Source: JBOGOC01 sp050747525 (lineage in GTDB: Bacteria > Acidobacteriota > Polarisedimenticolia > JACPZX01 > DASXTC01). From it: a stretch of 11,851 nucleotides of DNA. This document shows, one piece after another, positions 8,701-11,851 of the stretch; the first letter of the stretch is position 1, and the number at the start of each line of letters is the position of its first letter. Location: NCBI GenBank assembly GCA_050747525.1, contig JBOGOC010000017.1:1-11851 (forward strand), written 5' to 3'. The notes beneath the pieces were generated by a model, which worked only from the letters and a program-made list of their open reading frames with translations, did not search any database and was not told the DNA's origin. A program made the position numbers and the translations under genes.

Positions 8701-11700
8701 TGGTTGGCACGCGCCACGCGCAGCGCGGCCGGACCCGGATCCGGCGTGAAGGTCAGGCCGGCCTCCGTGTCCTGTAGGACACCGTTGGGGTCGAGCGCCT
8801 CGATGCGGCTGCGCGCGCCCACGTTGGCCGCCGTCTCGGCCTGCGTCGGATTGGCCAGGATGCGGCTGCCGTCGGCAACGCGCATGGTGACCGTCCGGTC
8901 CGAGCAGTTGTACACGTCGCGGCTGAGCGAGACGGTGCTCCCCATCCGGGCGCCGTACACGGGCCCCGCGATGGCCAGCGCGAACGGCTGGCCGAAGCTC
9001 CCCACGGGGATCAGCTGCACGTCGGCCCCGTTGGCCGTCGTCTGGACGATCCCGTCAGCGCCCGCGCCGATGTAGGTCACGCTGGCCCCCGTGGTCAGCA
9101 CCGAGTCGTCTCCCGCGGGAGCCGTCTGGAGGAGGCCGTCGTTGCCGCGGGCGATGGCCGGAGCGTTGGGCACGGGAGTCGAGCTGCCCGTGCTCTTGAA
9201 CCGCACGCGCGCGCGATAAAACCCGTGCTCGCCGCCGTTGCGCGTGGCGCCGAAGACGCCGCCATCGCCGAAGTAGTGGTGGATGACCTGCTCGGTCGTG
9301 TTGATCGTGTCGGGCTCGTTCTGCGGCGCCGCGCCGAAGTCGGAGCAGAGGGCGCCCAGGTTGCTTGTGGTGAAGCAGGCAGCTTCCGGATCGACGTTCT
9401 GGTTGCACTCGGCGCGCAGCGTGAACTGGCCGGCGAACTCACGCATCTGGTTGCCGCGCCAGAACTTCACGAACGGGTTGTTGGCCGTCGGGTCGTAGTA
9501 GGGCGCCTGATTGTCCAGCGCGGAATACCGGCAACTCCCGCAGAGCTCCGGATGGAGGATACCGTCGGGCAGTGTCAGGGTGTTGCAGATCCCCTTGCCG
9601 CCGTCTGTGATGTCGTAGTCGCCCGAGATCACTTCCAGGTCAAGATCGTTGCGCAGCGTGTCGCCTTCCGCGTCGTACCAGGCCAGCGACGCCCTCAGCT
9701 GGTCCTGGCCGTCACGACGGTAGAAGTCGAACGACACCGAGCCGCCCACCCGCACCACGCCGAGGCCCGTCGTGCTGCCGTCCGAGCCAATCCCACGCGC
9801 CCCGCCGTCGAAGTACTCGTCCACCAGGATGAGCCCCGGCGGCACGTTCGGAACCGGGGCCACGTTGGTGGTGTTGGCCGGCCTGCGCTCCGCGCGGTAG
9901 CTCGCCAGCGGCAGCGTGTTGGCCAGCTCCACCTTGCCGTACCCTTCTTCCGTCGGGCACATCAGCGGGCCGGCTCCCTGGCACGACGCCAGGTTGCCGG
10001 TGCTTGCGAAGTTCGCCGAATTGATCAGCAGCGCCTTCACCAGCATCCCCGACACGTCCGGGAGCCGATCGGGGACGCTGGCCTGACCGGTCGGGTAGAA
10101 CCCCTTGGCCAGGTAGTCGCGGATCTGGACCGCCGCGCCGGCCACCTTCGAGGCGGCTACCGACGTCCCGGTCCGGCCCTGGATCATGATGTTCTCGACG
10201 CCCTCGGCGCCGTCATTCTCGTTGTCCAGCGACACCACTGCGGCCAGCGAGATGAACATGTCGTCGCTGAACCGGCCGTCACGACCTTCGAACCCGCCGC
10301 CCGTGTCCGTCGACGGGCCCATCACCAGCGGCGCGCCGCGCAGCGACGCGAAGGTCGCCGGCCCTTTCGACGTGTAGTTCGACACCGCCTCGCCCGGGTC
10401 CAGGCTCTGACGGAAGCCGTCGGCTCCCACCGCGCCCACCGACACGATGTTCTTGCCGGTCGCCAGGTCGTTCACCTGGATGTCGGATTCCTCGAACCCG
10501 TTGGGATCGTTCACCGGGTCGACGTCGGCGCCCGTCAGCGGATCGGCTCCGTCGTTTCCGATGGCGCCCACGTGCGTCACGCGGCGATTGAGGAACAGGA
10601 ACCGGTCCATGTCGCTCGCGCCGTTGGCGTAGTTCCCCTGTCCGTTCGTGAGATCATCGTCGAAGTTCGGCGACCCGAAGGCGAACAGGGTCACCCTCGC
10701 TCCGCGGGGATGCAGCGCCGTGCTGGCCGGATTCAGGTCACGACGGAACGCCATGTCCTCGAGGCGGGCCGCCGGCACGTCACCGGCATCCACGTCGCTG
10801 AGGAAGTTGATCGAGCAGGCCGGGGGCGACGTGAGCGGCGTGTTCGCCGCGTCCAGGAAGATCACGCGCGCCCCAGGAGCCTGACCGTCCAGCGACAGGT
10901 TGATCTCGTTCGAGTCGTTGAAGAAGCCCACGAACAGGTCCAGCGAGTCGAGGTCGTCGTATTTCTTGCCCAGGCCGAAGACACCGTCGCTGGGGTTCCC
11001 CGCCGCGCCGCTGGCCGCCACCGTCCCGTGCGTGTCGCCGCCCGAGGCGATCGCGTCGCAGGTCGAGAAGTCGCCGGCCGCCGTTGCGTCGTCGGCCGCG
11101 CCGTTGTTGTCCACGTCGCTGGCCTTCGTGTACACCTCCACCTTGCGGTGGTTCTGGCCCACGTTCAGGCCGCCCGCGCCGCCCACGCAGTTGCCCGTGC
11201 CAAGGCACGGGTTCGCGTTGTCGTGCGAGAACGCCGGCGAGTCCATCGTCAGGCCGTTGTCCACGATGCCCAGGAACTGCGGCGCCACCGAGAAGTTCGC
11301 CAGGTCCGAGTTGAACGCGATGGGCGAGCCGCCAACGCCGGGCACCTTGAAGTTCACCGCCGGGCCCGTGTACGTCCCGCCGCCGTCCACTCCCGCATCA
11401 CGGAACGGCATCAGCACCGCGCCGAAGTCGCGGTTGTCCAGCATGCGGCCGATCTCGGTCTGCTGGCTCGTCGTGAGGTTCATCAGCACCAGGTCGGGTG
11501 TCTCGTTGATCGCCCGCACACCGGGATGCCGCGCCAGCTCCACCACCTTGTCGTTGCGCAGCGACGCCGACACGAACTGCGAGCCGGCCACCTCCTGGGT
11601 CAGCCTCACCGTGCCGCCCAGACGCTCGACCTCGTTGGCCACGTCCGCCGCGTCCTCGCCTTCCATCACGCGCACCACCAGCTCGAACCTCTCGCTGGTC

Positions 11701-11851
11701 GCGTACTCGGGGTTCAGCCGCGGGCGCGTCCCCACCGTCGGATGAATCTTGTCCGACGCCTGGTAACCGCTCACGTACTGGAACACGCCCGGGTCGTCGA
11801 AGTTCTTGCGCGACTTGGTGTCGATTCCCACCAGGTAGGCGTTGTTCGGGA
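2730..11851 (-). CDS. Giant multi-domain exported S8 serine protease, 5' end beyond window
   Basis: The frame is open from the right edge to TAG at 2730-2732. Numbering here starts at the GTG codon 11829-11831, which is internal: it matches residue 175 of the downstream paralogue, and upstream codons continue as PNNAYL. About 174 residues are therefore missing. Domains in order: end of prodomain 1; prodomain 2 (49-118); S8 catalytic domain (about 126-640) with Asp191, His268, Asn426 and Ser557; KP-43-like beta-barrel (about 665-800, RNDLDLEV near 728); DG..QT repeats (896-939); Ig-like domain (965-1085); acidic Ig-like plus MAM-like module ending GWTIDD at 1685; thrombospondin type 3 repeats (1858-2157); second such module ending DGWFIDD at 2741; Ig-like part (about 2760-2905) with RCSSDLTC; fibronectin-III-like end (2905-3033) around Trp2932. 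An active calcium-stabilised extracellular endopeptidase is likely. No known surface-sorting tail is seen. Domain limits are judged by eye and the substrate is unknown. Confidence 0.96.
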   Translation of the reverse strand, partial: PNNAYLVGIDTKSRKNFDDPGVFQYVSGYQASDKIHPTVGTRPRLNPEYATSERFELVVRVMEGEDAADVANEVERLGGTVRLTQEVAGSQFVSASLRNDKVVELARHPGVRAINETPDLVLMNLTTSQQTEIGRMLDNRDFGAVLMPFRDAGVDGGGTYTGPAVNFKVPGVGGSPIAFNSDLANFSVAPQFLGIVDNGLTMDSPAFSHDNANPCLGTGNCVGGAGGLNVGQNHRKVEVYTKASDVDNNGAADDATAAGDFSTCDAIASGGDTHGTVAASGAAGNPSDGVFGLGKKYDDLDSLDLFVGFFNDSNEINLSLDGQAPGARVIFLDAANTPLTSPPACSINFLSDVDAGDVPAARLEDMAFRRDLNPASTALHPRGARVTLFAFGSPNFDDDLTNGQGNYANGASDMDRFLFLNRRVTHVGAIGNDGADPLTGADVDPVNDPNGFEESDIQVNDLATGKNIVSVGAVGADGFRQSLDPGEAVSNYTSKGPATFASLRGAPLVMGPSTDTGGGFEGRDGRFSDDMFISLAAVVSLDNENDGAEGVENIMIQGRTGTSVAASKVAGAAVQIRDYLAKGFYPTGQASVPDRLPDVSGMLVKALLINSANFASTGNLASCQGAGPLMCPTEEGYGKVELANTLPLASYRAERRPANTTNVAPVPNVPPGLILVDEYFDGGARGIGSDGSTTGLGVVRVGGSVSFDFYRRDGQDQLRASLAWYDAEGDTLRNDLDLEVISGDYDITDGGKGICNTLTLPDGILHPELCGSCRYSALDNQAPYYDPTANNPFVKFWRGNQMREFAGQFTLRAECNQNVDPEAACFTTSNLGALCSDFGAAPQNEPDTINTTEQVIHHYFGDGGVFGATRNGGEHGFYRARVRFKSTGSSTPVPNAPAIARGNDGLLQTAPAGDDSVLTTGASVTYIGAGADGIVQTTANGADVQLIPVGSFGQPFALAIAGPVYGARMGSTVSLSRDVYNCSDRTVTMRVADGSRILANPTQAETAANVGARSRIEALDPNGVLQDTEAGLTFTPDPGPAALRVARANHYTSNNVRLQFIASRPGAANPISNNGILEVKSGWSLRATYDDQSPTSPGGPVPNDAVSTSRVDCAPLLGPVLLFPAGGAASGDPLRRTLVTGGCDVGRNLGGRGDFYFDAGESIVYQVGFANQNLDTAINLRATLSCTDPVPGGANPCSFLGPLPQSVELGEIPGGREGIAAWTLNVDAGVKTLATADRAVDLVVSFSSRGTDWGDQLAAQSFTFREALQADTEFLNYHTDFPGGGTQAVDRNRDGNIQTSAAGSEARNLELLTFKPLNDTGTCTAGRCSNISRTCSINADCNNPNTAISIQMPWRFDTDAGGFTAKRAPDMKTGAPGSVQNSLAWFYSTGGGCGWQTQNNGIVGLSSTLRKGTWHAGHGPVGNFRAPGACPQYTIPTDPTTAPLVEFVHDMLDSPVMERINTAPDARGIPFDIRMESVGWNETQSFTDTSSFTDIEVDSNIEDGGPVTLGDSYTYRSPAPTTMLGPKTSAANSQRTFGPMRDSDASLATKIGVNGDEVGVSEPVIQRRETNVIERLLMPFPVADVDGNIRGFQSNTAVDGATGLPIIPGVCTAGFCTAGGDAMIGLACPTHAFCTGPGTRIGHTTPWGPLRNRELDLPAGRFEEFRGATGRRFQFELSWWLLEGGAGGSLGWTIDDAYFHWSERHPTDQSNSSVNDCANIPTRVGANLAARQCGTITWERLTTHNCTTGIKVSVTDSTPAAIPAGTCSDVDPGPGVSLKCTAGLASRINTGCAVNADCTCAPGNVAIDARSTTEPLGESVCLAPQGGGIFSGVVQVSAVVDQKGILNVNATQGENFNIVASYADPECDQDSDGELAENNFRDVDGDGILNFGADGVSNDVSATDFLAQGQGSSDDDNCFDDVNLFDIFNPASTPQRDNNGSGTITAADCAPSPRNGQCDWDDDGHGDLCDNCPVVANNDQLDTDGDGVGNICENQDIDADGDVNAADNCPTLYNPSQLPTGAVRGQFCNDTLDRDGDGITEVNDNCPNEGLVEVPGPPAPTFAATYNPDQTDNDGDGIGDRCDDEDFDDDLVPNFVDNCPTFYNPADPTFQFQTDSDLDGTLPPAVRRYGTGDDRKGIDTIPGVANYCDPDSDDDNISGVPDDLVQVASELNCEHSRSGISNMAATPVSVGNIAVSSVALTDDGTTDFFCVSGDPDPNTGPIVPEPCPQENPGSPNNDAFCNTPPSGTDGICAAVPDGNADPGELASVRLTLANSSVDKQGAPIPLNNLTVGIRPLTPSVGCTPKAQVFMGNMVAGATGIQTPAGALNFIIDPANPGPGRSSAAKLAEAEFTMTAVADAIEGVPEQKFKFFVDVDRKDGPPIAASCPAVPGSPPGTLCENFDTNRNGTPGIQFTRLPVGTTPGDILRANGDPNDDILGYTMNTGASPTGTDGRTCADDNGGFFGCQAPVAEENDWHLHSVFEYPGASYDIAGLGPGVGAPDGGKAHLGLRSMHMGRHLSATSTVVDTLRLRQVSAFVLDSQGDPNIPGVVLGPATSLEFWHIISVPDDENFGSGFVPPGTSFGGGQVQVSLLGSDGKFERWQRLTPNFNGYDSTIQEIISLCGFDPGDDQIPPNNETMCDSSPLYVDKGDVFGTDASCTNDTDDNDSVHKDCGDITCIGGPGCTAPSSTASGGVWTRTAFDMSPFAGRVARLRWIGMVEGGWTFGSTRSALEPDVGEMAYQYFDGDDGWFIDDIKLTDLRQFASIIGPDTVTGLSRCTTGQATANCGAVAISVAGSVPFGARRLIGLDSMLQPTALDARGSTAGDDPGTPGIVEGACENGVLQFQWEQLDLVTLAVEDVISPFSPQGRVQVAPGRDSLYRVKARCSSDLTCEAQQEVVLKVYTGDGGDLGPQDGLNAGGVDSEVGLDVVGGATATLQWPARPQPPGISGYDVFRYLYTGDLTGVDVFSGNTFDGACFANAVPQGALGTLITTNDAAIPGVNESYFYQVGHSSINPTALAPLGPNSDPMGAPYMAGVTCP
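3580..5111 (-). other. Second Ig-like plus MAM-like module within the upstream protease
   Basis: This repeats the plan of the first module. PDGNADPGELASVRLTLAN near residue 2251 starts the Ig-like part. ENFDTNRNG and a W/H-rich beta segment follow, and the module closes with RVARLRWIG and DGWFIDDIKLTD at about 2741. Thrombospondin repeats lie between the two modules. Similarity to the first module is structural and weak in sequence. The role could be substrate or glycan binding, but nothing shown here proves it. Confidence 0.55.
5361..6260 (-). repeat. Thrombospondin type 3 calcium-binding repeat array
   Basis: Residues 1858-2157 of the upstream protease form an Asp/Asn-rich array. It contains DxDxDG loops such as DTDGDGVGN, DRDGDGIT and DNDGDGIGD, and five DNC marks (four of them DNCP) followed by YNPxQ-like endings (TLYNPSQ, TYNPDQ, TFYNPAD). 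In this family such repeats wrap around many calcium ions to make a rigid rod. Here they separate the first and second MAM-like modules. The last unit (CDPDSDDDNISG) is degenerate. Confidence 0.9.
6747..8420 (-). other. First Ig-like plus MAM-like module within the upstream protease
   Basis: Around residue 1148 the sequence DFYFDAGESIVYQVGFAN begins a beta-rich Ig/CARDB-like part. It is followed by WRFDTDAGGF, a long beta-rich segment with conserved W, G and H residues, and the closing GWTIDDAYFHW at 1685-1695. The GWxIDD ending is typical of the MAM/jelly-roll domain in immune-inhibitor-A-like secreted proteins. A Cys-rich insert, CTAGxC through NADC, sits at residues 1317-1335 (7827-7883). 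Limits are approximate. Confidence 0.55.
8583..8940 (-). other. Ig-like domain within the upstream protease
   Basis: Residues 965-1085 begin with SLSRDVYNCSDRTVTMRVAD and end with GWSLRATYDD. This beginning and end are typical of a bacterial extracellular Ig-like fold in which a D.Y.C.D..V opening is paired with a TYxD closing strand. It lies between the short DG..QT repeats and the first MAM-like module. The assignment rests on pattern only. Confidence 0.45.
9015..9146 (-). repeat. Short DG..QT..GDD tandem protein repeats
   Basis: Two similar units lie at residues 896-909 (GNDGLLQTAPAGDD) and 924-939 (GADGIVQTTANGADVQ) of the upstream protease. A third related unit (NRDGNIQTSAAGSEA) lies far downstream at 7932-7982, residues 1284 onward. 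The pattern is DG-x-x-Q-T followed by an acidic G(D/A)D. Function is unknown; the acidic turns could bind metal. Confidence 0.6.
9767..11851 (-). repeat. Direct repeat copy 2: 5' part of the upstream protease gene
   Basis: This is the partner of 1-2070. Both encode the prodomains, the whole catalytic domain and the first residues of the beta-barrel. In an 87-residue hand alignment of prodomain 2 and the following link (starting FELVVRVMEG) six residues differ. This copy carries a 7-codon insertion at 11088-11108. Confidence 0.93.

Noticed and set aside
5325..8777. Plus-strand open frame of 1150 codons
   Set aside because: It is wholly antisense to the multi-domain protease, whose frame shows clear domains. 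The product is rich in V, R, A, G and D with no recognisable motif, as expected from the opposite strand of GC-rich coding DNA.
11829..11831. GTG as the real start of the upstream protease
   Set aside because: Upstream codons remain open and encode PNNAYL, which matches PNNAWL in the paralogue at residues 169-174. The GTG is an internal valine and the true start is outside the window.
1..11851. Insertion sequence or transposon behind the duplication
   Set aside because: No transposase, terminal inverted repeat or target duplication is visible. The repeated segments are coding parts of the paralogues themselves.

Overview
The window is high-GC bacterial DNA. Almost all of it is two neighbouring genes on the minus strand that read from right to left. 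Both encode very large exported subtilisin-like (S8 family) serine proteases and both are cut by the window edges. The upstream gene (2730-11851) lacks its 5' end. The downstream gene (1-2572) lacks its 3' end. A 157-base gap separates them. It holds a strong rho-independent terminator for the upstream gene and the leader of the downstream gene, so each gene probably has its own transcript.

The two proteins are close paralogues. Bases 1-2070 and 9767-11851 are the same stretch of gene in two copies. They align with only two visible length differences and reach both window edges. Both copies encode a double prodomain followed by a complete catalytic domain with the Asp/His/Asn/Ser residues in place. 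Placing the downstream gene's N-terminus on the upstream one suggests that about 174 residues of the upstream protein lie beyond the right edge, giving roughly 3,200 residues in all.

Behind the protease the upstream protein carries about 2,400 residues of extracellular modules. In order these are: a C-terminal beta-barrel of the type found in KP-43-like subtilases; a stretch with short DG..QT..GDD repeats; an Ig-like domain; a first module made of an acidic Ig-like part followed by a MAM/jelly-roll part ending in GWxIDD; Cys-rich links; about 300 residues of thrombospondin type 3 calcium-binding repeats; a second copy of the Ig-like plus GWxIDD module; and a terminal Ig-like plus fibronectin-III-like pair. 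No LPXTG, MYXO-CTERM or type IX sorting tail is visible.

Base composition, secreted multi-domain giants and motifs of the CTAGxC...C..N.DC and RCSSD..C kind suggest a free-living soil or sediment Gram-negative such as Acidobacteriota, Myxococcota or a related deep lineage. This placement is inference only. No RNA genes, mobile elements, CRISPR arrays or plus-strand genes were found.
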